From assembly GCA_041397385.1 (NCBI GenBank), contig JAWKWW010000003.1:1-64000 (forward strand): a DNA stretch of 64,000 nucleotides. Reading direction: 5' to 3'. The stretch's first letter is position 1, and each line of letters opens with the position of its first letter. The stretch comes from Albidovulum sp041397385. Its GTDB lineage: Bacteria; Pseudomonadota; Alphaproteobacteria; Rhodobacterales; Rhodobacteraceae. The notes beneath the pieces are model-generated. The model did not search any database, was not told the origin of the DNA, and saw only the letters and a program-made list of their open reading frames with translations. Of the stretch, positions 24,810 through 35,046 are shown in pieces. The position numbers and the translations under genes were made by a program.

Positions 24810-26321
24810 CTACCCGTTGCCGCGGCGGGTGAACATGCCGGCGTCTTCGGCGGCGCGGCGCAGGGCGCGGGACTTGTTGACGGTTTCCTGCCATTCGGCT
24901 TCGGGGTCGCTGTCATAGACCACGCCGCCGCCGGCCTGGATGTAAAGCTTTTCGTCCTTCAGAACGGCGGTGCGCAGCGCGATGCACATGTCCATCTCGC
25001 CATTGGCGGCGAAATAGCCCACGCCGCCGCCGTAGACGCCGCGCTTTTCCGGCTCCAGCTCGTCGATGATCTTCCATCGCGCGCACCTTGGGCGCGCCCG
25101 AAACCGTGCCGGCGGGCAGGCCGGCCAGAAGCGCCGAGAGCGCATCTTGATCCTCGCGATCTGGCCGACAACGTTCGAGACGATGTGCATCACGTGGCTG
25201 TAGCGTTCGATGATGAAGCGTTCGGTCGGATGCACGGTGCCGACCTTCGCAACGCGGCCCACATCGTTGCGCCCAAGGTCAAGCAGCATCAGGTGTTCGG
25301 CCAGTTCCTTCTGGTCGGCCAAGAGGTCGGCCTCATGGGCGCGGTCCTCTTCGGGTGTCGCGCCGCGCGGCCGTGTGCCGGCGATCGGGCGCACCGTCAC
25401 CTCGCCATCGCGCAGGCGAACCAGGAATCTCGGGGCTCGCGCCGATCACCTGAAAGCCGCCGAAGTTGAAGTAGAACATGAAGGGCGAGGGTTGGTACGC
25501 CGCAGCGAGCGGTAAAGCGCGAAGGGTGGCAGCGCGAAGGCCTGCGTCCAGCGCTGCGCCGGCACGACCTGAAAGATGTCGCCCGCGCGGATGTAATCCT
25601 TGGCCTTCTCGACCGCGGCCATGTAGGCCACCTTGGTGAAGTTCGACACCGGTGCACCCACCGCCGTCGCCTCGCCCAGGTCGCGGCTGACCGATGGCAC
25701 CGCGCGTTCCAGATCGCGCAGCGCATCCATCACCCGTTCGGCGGCCTGCGCATAGGCGGCGCGCGCCGACAGCCCCGAACCGACCCAGGCGGGTGAAACC
25801 AGCGTCACCTCGCCCTTGACCCCGTCAAGCACCGCCACGACCGAGGGCCGCAGCATCACCGCGTCGGGCAGGCCCAGCGGGTCGGGGTTGACGTTTGGCA
25901 GGTGTTCCACCAGCCGGATCATGTCATAGCCGAGGTAACCGAAAAGCCCCGCGGCAATCGCCGGCAGGTCCTCGGGCATGTCGATGCGGCTTTCGGCGAT
26001 CAGCGCGCGCAGGGTGTCCAGCGGATGACCTTCGAGCGCGGTGAAGGCTGCCGGATCGAACCGGGCCTCGCGGTTGATGCGGCTTTCGCTGCCGCGGCAC
26101 TGCCAGATCAGATCGGGCTTCATGCCCACCACCGAATAGCGCCCGCGCACCTCGCCGCCGGTCACGCTTTCCAGCATGAAACTGTCGGGCCGTGCCTCGG
26201 CCAGTTTCAGCATCAGCGATACCGGCGTATCCAGATCGGCCGCCAGCCGGGTATAGACCAACTGGTTCCGGCTGGCATTCCAGCCGGCCTCGAAGGTGTC
26301 GAATTCCGGGGTCAGCGCCAT
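24810..26321 (-). CDS. trpE: Anthranilate synthase component I (frameshifted as sequenced)
   Basis: About 503 residues, starting MALTPEFDTFEAGWNASRNQ at 26321. The first half is intact (DSFMLESVTGGEVRGRYSV). Breaks cluster near 25490-25400 and 25150-25080, but the shifted frames carry the catalytic chorismate-binding blocks: VRPIAGTRPRGATPEED, HLMLLDLGRNDVGRVAKVG, FIIERYSHVMHIVSNV and the final KLYIQAGGGVVYDSDP. It makes anthranilate from chorismate with a glutaminase partner. It begins 5 bases after the ppiD stop, so the two form an operon, as in related Rhodobacteraceae. Confidence 0.92.
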
Positions 26322-26326
26322 GGCGG

Positions 26327-28170
26327 TCAGCGGAACTGGGCGTGAACGGCGTTGATCGCCGCCTGGTTCAGCGAGATTCCGGCCTCGGCCTCCAGTGCCG
26401 CGGCAAAAAGGTCAAAGGCGTCGCCGGCAAGGCTTTGCGACAGCTGCGCGGCAATCGCGTCGTGCACCGCCTTGCCGTCTTCGTCATCGGTGCTGGCGGG
26501 CTCGACCGTGTCGAGCCGAAGCAGAAAGACCGCGCCGTCGCCAGGGATGGTCCGGATGTCGCCGGGCTTCATCGTGAACATTTCCGCCAGCATCGCGTCC
26601 GGCACGGCGTCGATATAACCGCCGCGGGTTTGGGTGCCGGTGCGGGTCACGAGGCCGAAGCCGCCAAAGGGTTCGCCCGCCGCGATCTTGGCAACGACCT
26701 CTTTGGCCTGCGCGCCAAGCGCCTTGGTCAACGCCTCGCCGTGCCAGCCGTCCTCGACCGCGTCGGCCACATCGGCGAAGGGCTTCAGCGTCGGCGGCAC
26801 GACCTCGTCCAGCCGCATCGCCACGACGCCGCCATCGTCCAGAAGGATCGCCTCGGCAAAGTCGCCCTCGGCCAGCGCCTCGGCCGCCTTGCGGAAGTCT
26901 TCGTAGGCGGCGATGCCTTCGACCAGGCCGGGATAATAGTCGACCTCGGAGACCTCCATGCCCTGTTCCCGGGCCAGATCCTCGACCGTCGCGCCACCGG
27001 CCAGCGCATCGTCGATCGCCTCGACCTTGTCGCCGATCAATCGGCGCGCGGCATCCTGGGCAAATTCGGTGGTCAGATCGTCACGAGCGTCTTCAAAAGT
27101 GGTTTCCTGCGCCTCGAGAATGGCGTTCACACGGAAAAGCGCCGGCCCCAGATCGGTGGCGACCGGGCCCGCGATCCCCGGTTCGTTCAACGCGAATACC
27201 GCCGCGCCCGCCGCGCCAAGGCCGGTTTCGGTCGCTTCGCCAAGATCGACATCGGCCAGCGTCAGGCCCCGGTCGGTGACCAGCGTGTCAAAGCTCGTCG
27301 TCCCGGCGTCGATGGCCGTGCGCGCCGCCTCCGCCTCGTCCTCGGTCGCAAAGGCCAGCCGCTCGACCAGCCGCCGCTCGGGCTGAAAGAATTCGTCGCG
27401 CCGTTCGTCGTAAAGCGCGCGCAGCGCGGCATCGTCCACCACCACCTCGTCGCGCAGCATTTCCGGCAGGAGCGCCGCATAGGTGATGCGCTTGGCTTCG
27501 GGCTGGGTGAAATCGGCCGCATGCGCCTCGTAATAGGCCTGCAGGTCGGTGTCGACCGGCGCGGGCAGGGGTTCTGCAAGGTCGGTTTCGGTCAGCCTGA
27601 CATAGCTCGCTTCGCGCTTTTCGCCGATAAAGGCAAAAAGACGCTCGGTATAGCCCGCCGGCGCATCCACGCCGGCCAGCGTCGCGCCCTGCAATACCGT
27701 ACGGGCGATATCGCCGCGCACCTTGTCCTCAAATTCGGTTTCCTTCAGCCGGCTCTGCTGCAAGGTCATGCGATAGGTGTCGCGGTCAAAGGCGCCGTTC
27801 ACCCCTGAAAGGCCGGCATCGCGGTGATTTCCTGCAAAAGCCGGGCATCGCCCACCGACAGGCCGACGCGCGCCGCTTCGTTGTCCAGTGCGGCCTCGGT
27901 CACCAGCCGCTGGCGCACCACCCGGTCCAGACCGAAGGCGGTCGCCTGTTCCATGGACAGGGTCTGGCCGGTCTGCTGCGTTATCGCCGCCATCTCCTGC
28001 TGAAGCGCACGCGCATAGTCGTTGACGGCGATCTCGCGGTCGCCGACCGAACCGATCGCGGTTACGCCACCGCCGAAATTGGTAATGCCGAAGCCGCCAA
28101 GGCCAAGGATCAGCATGGCCATCAGGATCCAGACCAGCGTATTGGCGCTCTTGCTTTTCAGGCCTTTCAT
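26327..28170 (-). CDS. ppiD: PpiD-type membrane-anchored peptidyl-prolyl isomerase (one frameshift)
   Basis: About 614 residues, with one break near 27800 (ITAMPAFQG/VNGAFDRDTY). An N-terminal anchor helix (ANTLVWILMAMLILGLGGFG) is followed by a SurA_N-like chaperone region, a parvulin-type region in the middle and a long C-terminal part. It would help fold exported proteins in the periplasm. It overlaps no gene, and trpE follows after 5 bases. Confidence 0.88.
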
Positions 28171-28248
28171 CGCGGCGTCCTCATCCTGCGCTTTTCCCGG
28201 GCTTGTCTAAGCGCTTGGGCGCAAGGGGGCAAGCGGTCAGATGACCGT

Positions 28249-29439
28249 TCAGCCAAGGCGCGCGGGCTCCAGCGCGTGCAGCCGCTCGTGAAAGGCGCCG
28301 ATGCCGGCACGGTCGACATTGGCAAAGGCGATGCGCAGCGTGCGCGCGCCGGCCGGATCGCCATCGGGCATGAACATGGTGCCGGGCAGAACGAGTATCG
28401 CGGCCTCGTGCACCAGCCGCTGCGCCAGCCGGTCCGAGGGCAGGGCGAAAGGATGTTCGGCATAGGCGAAATAGGCGCCACAACCCAGAAGCCGCCAGCC
28501 GGGAAGGTCGGCGAAGCCCGCGCTCATCGCCGCGCGCCGGTTGAGGATCTCGGCGCGTTCGCCGGCCAGCCACTGGCCAAGGTTGCGCATCCCCCAAAGT
28601 GCCGCGATCTGGCCAAGCTGCGGCGGACAGATCGCCACCGTGTCGAGAAACTTCTCGACCTGCCGCAGCCGCGCCTCGTCGGCCAGAATGGCGCCCACGC
28701 GGTGGCCGGTCAGACGGTAGGCCTTGGAAAAGGAGTAAAGCTGGATCAGCGTGCCGGGCCAGTCGGGATCGGCAAACAGCGCATGCGGCGCCCCCGACCG
28801 CGCGTCGAAATCGCGATAGGTCTCATCGACGACCAGCGCCAGGCCGCGCGACTGGGCAAGCTCGAAAAACGCGCGCAACGTGTCGGCGGGGTATTCCACT
28901 CCGCCGGGATTGTTGGGCGAGACCAGAACGATGGCGCGGGTCCGGTCGGTGATCAGCCGCGCCGCCGCCCCGGCTTCGGGGATCAGCCCCGGCCCGGTCG
29001 GCAGCGGAACCGCGCGAATACCGGCCATGTCCAGCCACATCTTGTGATTGAAATACCACGGCACCGGCAGGATCACCTCGTCGCCGGAGCCCGCGAGCGT
29101 CGCCATCGCCGCGCAGAACGCCTGATTGCAGCCGGCGGTGATGGCCACCTGAGAGGCGCCGATGGCCCCGCCATAGGCCAGGCTCCATTGCCCGGCCACC
29201 TCGGCGCGCAACTCCTCCAGCCCCAGAACGGGGCCGTAAAGATGCGCGGCGCCCGCGTTCAGCGCGGCATCGGCCATCGCGCGGCGCAACCCTTCGGGTG
29301 GCGGGTCGACCGGCGCGGCCTGGCTGAGGTTGATCAGCGGCCGTTCGGGCGGAAAGGCCACGCCCGCGATCCAGCGCCGCGCCTCCATCACCGGGGGCAG
29401 GGCGGTCGCGGCCATGGCGGGGTTCAGTGGAAGGCTCAT
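28249..29439 (-). CDS. Class I/II aminotransferase
   Basis: 396 residues, fold-type I. It has AITAGCNQAFCAAMATL (phosphate-side loop), VLVSPNNPGGVEYP, ALVVDETYRDFD and the PLP lysine in YSFSKAYRLTGHRVGAIL, ending with the substrate-binding ARTLRIAFAN. The amino donor and acceptor cannot be told from sequence. It stands alone on the minus strand between ppiD and gpt. Confidence 0.87.
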   Translation of the reverse strand: MSLPLNPAMAATALPPVMEARRWIAGVAFPPERPLINLSQAAPVDPPPEGLRRAMADAALNAGAAHLYGPVLGLEELRAEVAGQWSLAYGGAIGASQVAITAGCNQAFCAAMATLAGSGDEVILPVPWYFNHKMWLDMAGIRAVPLPTGPGLIPEAGAAARLITDRTRAIVLVSPNNPGGVEYPADTLRAFFELAQSRGLALVVDETYRDFDARSGAPHALFADPDWPGTLIQLYSFSKAYRLTGHRVGAILADEARLRQVEKFLDTVAICPPQLGQIAALWGMRNLGQWLAGERAEILNRRAAMSAGFADLPGWRLLGCGAYFAYAEHPFALPSDRLAQRLVHEAAILVLPGTMFMPDGDPAGARTLRIAFANVDRAGIGAFHERLHALEPARLG

Positions 29440-29462
29440 CCTGTCATCCCTTCGCGGGCCCG

Positions 29463-29513
29463 TTCACCTTGGCCCCAATACTCCCGCCGGAGGCCTCCGC
29501 CGCCCGCCGGGTC
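29463..29513 (-). repeat. Rhodobacteraceae-type intergenic element, copy 1
   Basis: On the minus strand, just after the gpt stop, CGGAGGCCTCCG (palindrome) is followed by GCGGGAGTATTGGGGCCAAG and GTGAA. The same phrase, CGGGAGTATTTGGACCAAGA, recurs at 61888-61907. This GC hairpin plus GGGAGTATT-CCAAG element is, to my memory, scattered in many Rhodobacteraceae intergenic regions and probably acts as a terminator-like element. Confidence 0.5.
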
Positions 29514-29520
29514 CGACCGG

Positions 29521-30027
29521 TCAGTCGGTGCCGCGATAGGGTTCCACATATTGCAACGCCATGTCCCAGGGAAAGAAGATCCAGGTATCCTGGCTGACCT
29601 CTGTGATATAGGTGTCGACCATGCCGCGGCCCTCGGGCTTGGCATAGACGGTGGCGAAATGCGCCTTGGGGTAAAGCTTGCGCACCAGTTCCAGCGTCTT
29701 GCCGGTGTCGACAAGGTCGTCGACGATCAGAACGCCCTCGCCCTCGTCGCCCATGATCTCGGCCTGCGGGGCCTTGATCAGCCGCGGTTGCGACTGGTCC
29801 TGGTGGTTGTAGGATTTCACCGAAACCGTATCGACCACGCGGATGTCCAGTTCGCGGCTGACGATCATCGCCGGCGCCATGCCGCCGCGGGTGATCGCGA
29901 CCACGGCGCGCCAGCCGCCGTCATCGGGCCCCTTGCCATCCAGCCGCCAGGCGAGCGCGCGCGCATCGCGGTGCAGCTGGTCCCAGGACACGTGGAACCC
30001 CTTTTCATGCGGCAGACGGTCGGTCAT
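29521..30027 (-). CDS. gpt: Xanthine phosphoribosyltransferase
   Basis: 168 residues. The PRPP-binding loop is GVLIVDDLVDTGKTLELVRK, with RAVVAITRGGMAPAMIVSRE earlier and WIFFPWDMALQYVEPYRG at the end, as in Gpt. It salvages xanthine, guanine and hypoxanthine. The ATG overlaps the fabI stop (ATGA at 30024-30027), so it is translationally coupled to fabI. Confidence 0.9.
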   Translation of the reverse strand: MTDRLPHEKGFHVSWDQLHRDARALAWRLDGKGPDDGGWRAVVAITRGGMAPAMIVSRELDIRVVDTVSVKSYNHQDQSQPRLIKAPQAEIMGDEGEGVLIVDDLVDTGKTLELVRKLYPKAHFATVYAKPEGRGMVDTYITEVSQDTWIFFPWDMALQYVEPYRGTD

Positions 30028-30854
30028 CAGTGGGCCTCCTTGCGGCCGGTCACCGCGTCGATATCGGGGGCATCCACAGCCTTCATGCCCACGACATGAT
30101 AGCCGGCATCGACATGCAGGTTTTCGCCCGTCGTGCCCGATCCCAGATCCGACAGCAGATAAAGCGCGGCCTTGCCGACCTCTTCCTGGGTCACGTTGCG
30201 CCGCAGGGGCGAATTCAGTTCGTTCCACTTCATGATATAGCGGAAATCGCCGATCCCGCTGGCCGCCAGCGTCTTGATCGGGCCGGCGGAAATGGCGTTG
30301 ACGCGCACTCCGTCCTTGCCGAGATCCTCGGCCAGGTACTTGACCGAGGCTTCCAGCGCCGCCTTGGCCACGCCCATCACGTTGTAATGCGGCATGACCT
30401 TCTCGGCGCCATAATAGGTCAGCGTCAGAAGGCTGCCGCCCCGCGGCATCAGCCGCGCGGCGCGCTGGCAGACGGCGGTGAAGGAATAGACCGAGATATC
30501 CATGGTCATGGCGAAGTTGTCGCGGCTGGTATCGACATAGCGGCCGCGCAGTTCGGCCTTGTCGGAAAAGCCGATGGCGTGAACCAGAAAGTCGATCGAG
30601 CCCCAGTCCTTCTCGATCGCCGCAAAGGCCGCGTCCATCGAGGCCGCGTCGCCCACGTCGCAATCGAAGAGCCGGGTTACACCCAGCGAGGCGGCCAGCG
30701 GTTCGACCCGCTTGCGAAACGCGTCGCCGACATAGGTAAAGGCCATTTCGGCGCCCTGGGCCGCACAGGCCTGGGCTATGCCCCAGGCTATGGACTTGTC
30801 GTTCGCAAGCCCCATGATCAGCCCGCGCTTGCCCTGCATCAAACCGTTGCTCAT
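30027..30854 (-). CDS. fabI: Enoyl-ACP reductase (NADH)
   Basis: 275 residues, an SDR of the FabI type. It has LIMGLANDKSIAWGIAQACA at the nucleotide site, FLVHAIGFSDKAELRGRYVD, and the catalytic pair in LTYYGAEKVMPHYNVMGVAK (Tyr...Tyr-x6-Lys spacing), followed by NAISAGPIKTLAASGIGDF. It catalyses the last step of fatty-acid chain elongation. A 147-base gap separates it from the divergent pdxH. Confidence 0.95.
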   Translation of the reverse strand: MSNGLMQGKRGLIMGLANDKSIAWGIAQACAAQGAEMAFTYVGDAFRKRVEPLAASLGVTRLFDCDVGDAASMDAAFAAIEKDWGSIDFLVHAIGFSDKAELRGRYVDTSRDNFAMTMDISVYSFTAVCQRAARLMPRGGSLLTLTYYGAEKVMPHYNVMGVAKAALEASVKYLAEDLGKDGVRVNAISAGPIKTLAASGIGDFRYIMKWNELNSPLRRNVTQEEVGKAALYLLSDLGSGTTGENLHVDAGYHVVGMKAVDAPDIDAVTGRKEAH

Positions 30855-31001
30855 GAACCGTCCCCTGTCCGCCCAATCCCGAGGTATGGCTAGTGTAGGC
30901 CAAAGGCCCTGACGCTTCAAGCCTGCCGGCGCAGGCCGGCGGTTGCACGCGGCGCGGCGGCGTGGAAGAACGGTGCAAACGGCGAAAACGGGGGCATCGC
31001 G

Positions 31002-31607
31002 ATGAGCGACCGCAGCGGAATATTTGCAGGTGACGATCCCTTTGCGATCGCGCGCGCCTGGCTGGCCGAGGCCGAGCCGGCCGAACCCAATGACCCCAAT
31101 GCCATCGCTCTGGCCACCGTCGACGGCGAGGGTCTTCCCAACGTGCGCATGGTGCTTCTGAAAGAGATCGAGGCCGATGCTTTCGTCTTCTATACCAACT
31201 ACGGCAGCGCCAAGGGGCAGGAACTTGACGCGGCGGGAAAGGCCGCTTTCGTGATACACTGGAAATCCCTGCGCCGGCAGATCCGGGTGCGCGGGCTGGT
31301 CAGCCGCGAGGAGGGGCCGCAGGCCGATGCCTACTTCGCCTCGCGTTCGCTGCAAAGTCGGCTGGGCGCCTGGGCCTCGCACCAGTCGCAGCCCCTGGCG
31401 TCGCGGCTGAGCCTGATGGCCGAGGTGGCGCGGGTCACCGCGGCGCATGGCCCCGCGCCGAAGCGCCCGCCTTTCTGGGGCGGGTTCCGGATTCGGCCGC
31501 TGGAGATCGAATTCTGGGCCGATGGCGCCTTTCGGCTGCATGATCGGTTCCGCTGGCGGCGCGACGGGATTGATGACCCGTGGTCAATTGCGCGTCTCAG
31601 CCCTTGA
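31002..31607 (+). CDS. pdxH: Pyridoxamine 5'-phosphate oxidase
   Basis: 201 residues. FMN- and substrate-binding segments are seen in ALATVDGEGLPNVRMVLLKE, FYTNYGSAKGQELDAAGKAA, HWKSLRRQIRVRG, SRSLQSRLGAWASHQSQPL and the C-terminal FWADGAFRLHDRFRWRR. It makes PLP, which the many aminotransferases in this window need, though no operon link is implied. ATG at 31002. Confidence 0.95.
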   Translation: MSDRSGIFAGDDPFAIARAWLAEAEPAEPNDPNAIALATVDGEGLPNVRMVLLKEIEADAFVFYTNYGSAKGQELDAAGKAAFVIHWKSLRRQIRVRGLVSREEGPQADAYFASRSLQSRLGAWASHQSQPLASRLSLMAEVARVTAAHGPAPKRPPFWGGFRIRPLEIEFWADGAFRLHDRFRWRRDGIDDPWSIARLSP

Positions 31608-31743
31608 TCATTCTTCCCAAGGGAAGGTAGACAGGCGCCTTCTTGCGAAAAATCGTTCGCAAACCAACGAACCATGCTTGAAACCGTGGGCATAAACGTA
31701 AACAATTCCCTTGGGGAAGAAGGCCGGGGAAGCGGCAGGCGCA

Positions 31744-32274
31744 ATGGAAGAAGGTGAAAAGGCCCTGAAAAGGGTCAAAGGTCGCGTGAAGTGGTTCGAC
31801 CAGGGCAAGGGCTTTGGTTTCGTGGTTGCCGATGACGGTGGCCCGGATATTCTGTTGCATGCCAACGTGCTGCGGAATTTCGGGCAAAGCTCGGTCGCCG
31901 ATGGCGCGCTGATCACCGTCGATGTGCAGCAGACCCAGCGCGGGATACAGGCGGTCGATGTCGTCGAGATCGAGCCGCCGGAAATCAGTTCTGCAACGGT
32001 TCTGGAAGACCTTGCGGGGCCGGGGGTCGATGTCGCCTCCCAGCCGCTGGAACCGGCGCGCGTGAAATGGTTCGACAAGGCCAAGGGCTTCGGTTTTGCC
32101 AATGTCTTCGGCCGCGCCGAGGATGTGTTCATCCATATCGAGGTGCTGCGTCTTTCCGGTTTTGCCGATCTGCAACCGGGCGAGGCGGTCTGCCTGCGCA
32201 TCATCGACGGCAAGCGTGGCCGGATGGCGACCCAGGTCGTGTCCTGGGAAGCGGCGCTGCGGGAACAGAAATGA
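31744..32274 (+). CDS. Protein with two cold-shock domains
   Basis: 176 residues from ATG 31744; a TTG at 31711 is an alternative. Two CSDs are visible. The first, VKGRVKWFDQGKGFGFVVAD with DILLHANVL, lies at about 11-60. The second, ARVKWFDKAKGFGFANV with DVFIHIEVLR, lies at about 105-170. RNP1 (KGFGF) is intact in both, while the second RNP2 reads VFIHIE. A linker rich in E/P/V separates them. Double-CSD proteins of this length are usual in Alphaproteobacteria and bind single-stranded RNA. The stop overlaps the next ATG (ATGA). Confidence 0.88.
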   Translation: MEEGEKALKRVKGRVKWFDQGKGFGFVVADDGGPDILLHANVLRNFGQSSVADGALITVDVQQTQRGIQAVDVVEIEPPEISSATVLEDLAGPGVDVASQPLEPARVKWFDKAKGFGFANVFGRAEDVFIHIEVLRLSGFADLQPGEAVCLRIIDGKRGRMATQVVSWEAALREQK

Positions 32275-32756
32275 CCCGACGCAGGCTGGCCGCTGCAGCC
32301 GCTGCGCTCGTCTCGACGCTCGCCGCCGCGCCGGTTGGCGCATGGGCCGGCTGCACCGCTGATGCGCTTGATCTGCGCGGCGACTGGGGGCAGGCGCGGT
32401 TTTCGGTCGAAATCGCCGACGACGCGGTCGAACGGGGCCGCGGCCTGATGTTTCGCGAAAGCATGCCGGCCATGGCGGGGATGCTCTTTGTCTATGAACG
32501 CCCGCAACGCGCGAGCTTCTGGATGAAGAACACGCTGATCCCGCTCGACATGATCTTTTTCGATGAAACCGGGACGGTGACGCGGGTGCATGACCATGCC
32601 GTGCCGGGCGATCTGACGCCCATCGACGGCGGCGAGGGGGTGGCGCTGGTGCTGGAGCTCAATGCCGGCATGGCCGCGCGTCTGAAGATCGCGCCCGGCA
32701 GCCAGTTGCGCCATCCCGCCGTCGATCCGGCAAAGGCGGCATGGCCCTGCGACTAG
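32271..32756 (+). CDS. DUF192 exported protein
   Basis: 161 residues with a signal peptide (LAAAAAALVSTLAAAPVGAWA). The DUF192 core is clear: ERGRGLMFRESMPAMAGMLF, FWMKNTLIPLDMIFFDETG and LELNAGMAARLKIAPGS. The function of the family is unknown. It is translationally coupled to the cold-shock gene by a 4-base overlap. Confidence 0.88.
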   Translation: MTRRRLAAAAAALVSTLAAAPVGAWAGCTADALDLRGDWGQARFSVEIADDAVERGRGLMFRESMPAMAGMLFVYERPQRASFWMKNTLIPLDMIFFDETGTVTRVHDHAVPGDLTPIDGGEGVALVLELNAGMAARLKIAPGSQLRHPAVDPAKAAWPCD

Positions 32757-32824
32757 GCGCGATTGGCGCGCGCGGCAATGCGGGGCTTTTCAAGACGGTA
32801 TCAAGCCGCTAAACCGGCGCGGAT

Positions 32825-32901
32825 CGGGGCGTAGCGCAGCCTGGTAGCGCGACGGTTTTGGGTACCGTAGGTCGTGAGTTCGAATCTCGCCGCCCCGACC
32901 A
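32825..32901 (+). tRNA. tRNA-Pro (TGG)
   Basis: A 77-base cloverleaf with acceptor CGGGGCG/CGCCCCG, A73 and encoded CCA. The anticodon loop TTTGGGT gives anticodon TGG, and the T-arm is GTGAGTTCGAATCTCGC. Confidence 0.97.
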
Positions 32902-32929
32902 GTTTCCCGCAGATGCGATGCCTGGCGCT

Positions 32930-33838
32930 TCAGGTCGCCGGACCGAGGCGCAATGCCTCCAGTTCCGGCCAGTCGCGGGCCGGCACGATGGCCGCGGGGG
33001 CTTCGGCATCGCGGGTCCAGGCATAGATGCACAGGAAGGGCGTAGGCCCGACCTTTGTCAGATGCGGCGCATGGGGTTCGTTCCAGATCGGTTGATGGGC
33101 CGGCAGCAAGGCCAGCGGCGCATCCGGTGCAAAGCGCCAGCCATGCGGCCCGGTCAGCGGCGCGTAAAGCTCGGGCGCGGCATGGCAGTGATCGCGGTAA
33201 AGCACGTGCGGGGCGATCAGAAACAGCCCAAGGTCGAAATCCTGCGCGGCAATGGCAGCGTCGGGTTCGACCCCGACAAGCGAGGCGAAGGCATGGGCGC
33301 GGGGGAAATCCGGCCCGATATCAGCGCCGTAGCCGTCATAAGTGATCCAGCATAGGTCGCCCGAGGCCGCGGCGATGGCCTGTGCCAGCGCCGGTTCGTC
33401 GGCGCAAAGCGCGCCAAGCGCGGGGCCAAGCCATTCGGCGATCACCGCGTTTGCGGTTGTGGCGATGCCGCGCACCGGCCCTGCCTGCCATTGCGCCAGC
33501 CCGGCACGGGTTTCCCCGATGCCCGGCCCGGAGAGGCCGGCGAGATAATGGTCGATCTCGGCCAGCAGCGTTCTTAACCGGTCTTCCGGTGTCAGCGCGT
33601 CAGCATCGGGCGGGCGAAAGGCCAGGCCATGCTGGGCCAGAACCGCCTCCACCGGCTCGTCGCGGGTTGCGGCCAGCCGGTATGCCTCCAGCACCGCCGC
33701 ATCGATCAGGCCAAGCCCGTGAAAATGCATGGCCGCGCCATAGCGCAGCCGGCCCGAGCCGGGCAGGCCGGCCGGCCCCAGAAGCCGGCGCAACTGCCGC
33801 CGGTCTTCAGGCGAACGGGTCCAGCGCGGATCGCTCAC
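32930..33838 (-). CDS. Cupin protein resembling DMSP lyases
   Basis: 302 residues from a GTG that overlaps the stop of the upstream Rieske gene. The C-terminal cupin barrel has HVLYRDHCHAAPELYAPLTG followed by LLPAHQPIWNEPHAPHL. The H-x-H-x(3)-E-x-Y first motif and later His are the metal ligands of DddQ/DddL-like DMSP lyases (DMSP_lyase family). The N-terminal 150 residues are helical. No DMSP demethylase or acrylate genes are nearby, and the neighbours are Rieske oxygenases and an aminotransferase. The protein may act on another sulfonium or ammonium compound, so lyase activity is only a suggestion. Confidence 0.55.
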   Translation of the reverse strand: MSDPRWTRSPEDRRQLRRLLGPAGLPGSGRLRYGAAMHFHGLGLIDAAVLEAYRLAATRDEPVEAVLAQHGLAFRPPDADALTPEDRLRTLLAEIDHYLAGLSGPGIGETRAGLAQWQAGPVRGIATTANAVIAEWLGPALGALCADEPALAQAIAAASGDLCWITYDGYGADIGPDFPRAHAFASLVGVEPDAAIAAQDFDLGLFLIAPHVLYRDHCHAAPELYAPLTGPHGWRFAPDAPLALLPAHQPIWNEPHAPHLTKVGPTPFLCIYAWTRDAEAPAAIVPARDWPELEALRLGPAT

Positions 33839-35046
33839 GCCCTGGCCTTCATCTGGCGGTTGGTTTCGGCGATCGCAGCCTCGTCCGGGGCTTCGGCGCA
33901 GCGGAAAACCGGCAGAACCCGGCGAAGCTGGTCGTGGTGGTTCCGCAGCCCGTATTCGAGGTCTGACAAATGAAAGCCCTCGAATGCCGAGGAGGTCATC
34001 GATTCATTCGACCAGATCGACAGTTGCTGATCCTCGGCCGAGGTGTCGCGGTCGATCCGGTAGGCCAGATAACGCGCCGCCCGCATGCGCCGGGTTTCGT
34101 GCGGATAGCGGTAAAGCCGCCCGTCCAGCCGGGTCTGGCCGACATCCAGCGGGATATCCTGATAGTATTGTGCACCTTCGGGCGTGAAGGCGATGACATT
34201 GTTGGGAAAAATGCCATAGTACGTCCAGACGCGGTGCAGGCGTTCGTCGCTGCCGGGCGCGGGTTCGGACAATTCGACATAGCGCTTGACCGACCACAGC
34301 CGCGCCGGGCGGTCGCCAAAGGTCGCGTGCGATTTGCTGATCCCGTTGGTGTAGTTGTCGTCGCGGTAGGTGCGCCCGTAAAGATCCTGCAACGCGGGAT
34401 GGGCCATGGCCACGTGATAGCCCTCGTTATCGACATCGCGCACCGATTTCCAGTTCACCGGCAGCACGGTTTCGGCCCAGGTCCAGCCGTCGCTGGCCAG
34501 AAGTGTATCGGCGCGGTAGCCGGCGAAATCGGCATCGAACGGCGCCAGCAACGTCGCCACAGAGGGCTGCGGGCCGGGGTGGAAGCGCAGGAAGATGAAG
34601 CCGTGCCAGATTTCCAACTCGATCGGGTTCAGCCCGAAATCGGCGCGGTCGAAATCACCCAGGGCATCGGGGCGCGAGGCGCCGCGCAGGCTGCCATCGG
34701 TGTTGTAGACCCATCCGTGAAACGGGCAGACGAGCGCGCCGCGGCACTGGCCCTTGTCGCCATCGACCAGCCGCGCGCCGCGATGGCGGCAGAGGTTGTG
34801 AAAGGCCCGCACGATGCCATCGGCGCCGCGCATCACGATAGCGCGTTCGCCGAGCAGATCGAAGGTCAGCCAGTCGCCGGTGCCCGGAATATCACCGACA
34901 TGCCCGGCGATCTGCCAATGGGTCAGGAAAAGTTCCGACTTCTCAAGCTCGAAAAGCGCCGGCGAATGGTAGCTCCATGCCGGCAGGCCCTTGCGGTCCC
35001 AATCCTCGGGGACGGGCTTGAAGGTGGTGCGGTTGTGGCTGGTCAT
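33835..35046 (-). CDS. Rieske non-heme iron oxygenase alpha subunit (first)
   Basis: 403 residues from ATG 35046, which overlaps the stop of the second Rieske gene. The Rieske cluster motif is CRHRGARL...CPFHGWVYN (C-x-H, C-x2-H). The mononuclear iron site appears as DVDNEGYHVAMAHP (Asp/His/His). The size and the absence of an adjacent ferredoxin or reductase place it with the GbcA/CntA-like and vanillate-demethylase-like oxygenases that act on N- or O-methyl groups. The substrate is unknown. It is coupled to the cupin gene by a GTGA overlap. Confidence 0.85.
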   Translation of the reverse strand: MTSHNRTTFKPVPEDWDRKGLPAWSYHSPALFELEKSELFLTHWQIAGHVGDIPGTGDWLTFDLLGERAIVMRGADGIVRAFHNLCRHRGARLVDGDKGQCRGALVCPFHGWVYNTDGSLRGASRPDALGDFDRADFGLNPIELEIWHGFIFLRFHPGPQPSVATLLAPFDADFAGYRADTLLASDGWTWAETVLPVNWKSVRDVDNEGYHVAMAHPALQDLYGRTYRDDNYTNGISKSHATFGDRPARLWSVKRYVELSEPAPGSDERLHRVWTYYGIFPNNVIAFTPEGAQYYQDIPLDVGQTRLDGRLYRYPHETRRMRAARYLAYRIDRDTSAEDQQLSIWSNESMTSSAFEGFHLSDLEYGLRNHHDQLRRVLPVFRCAEAPDEAAIAETNRQMKARA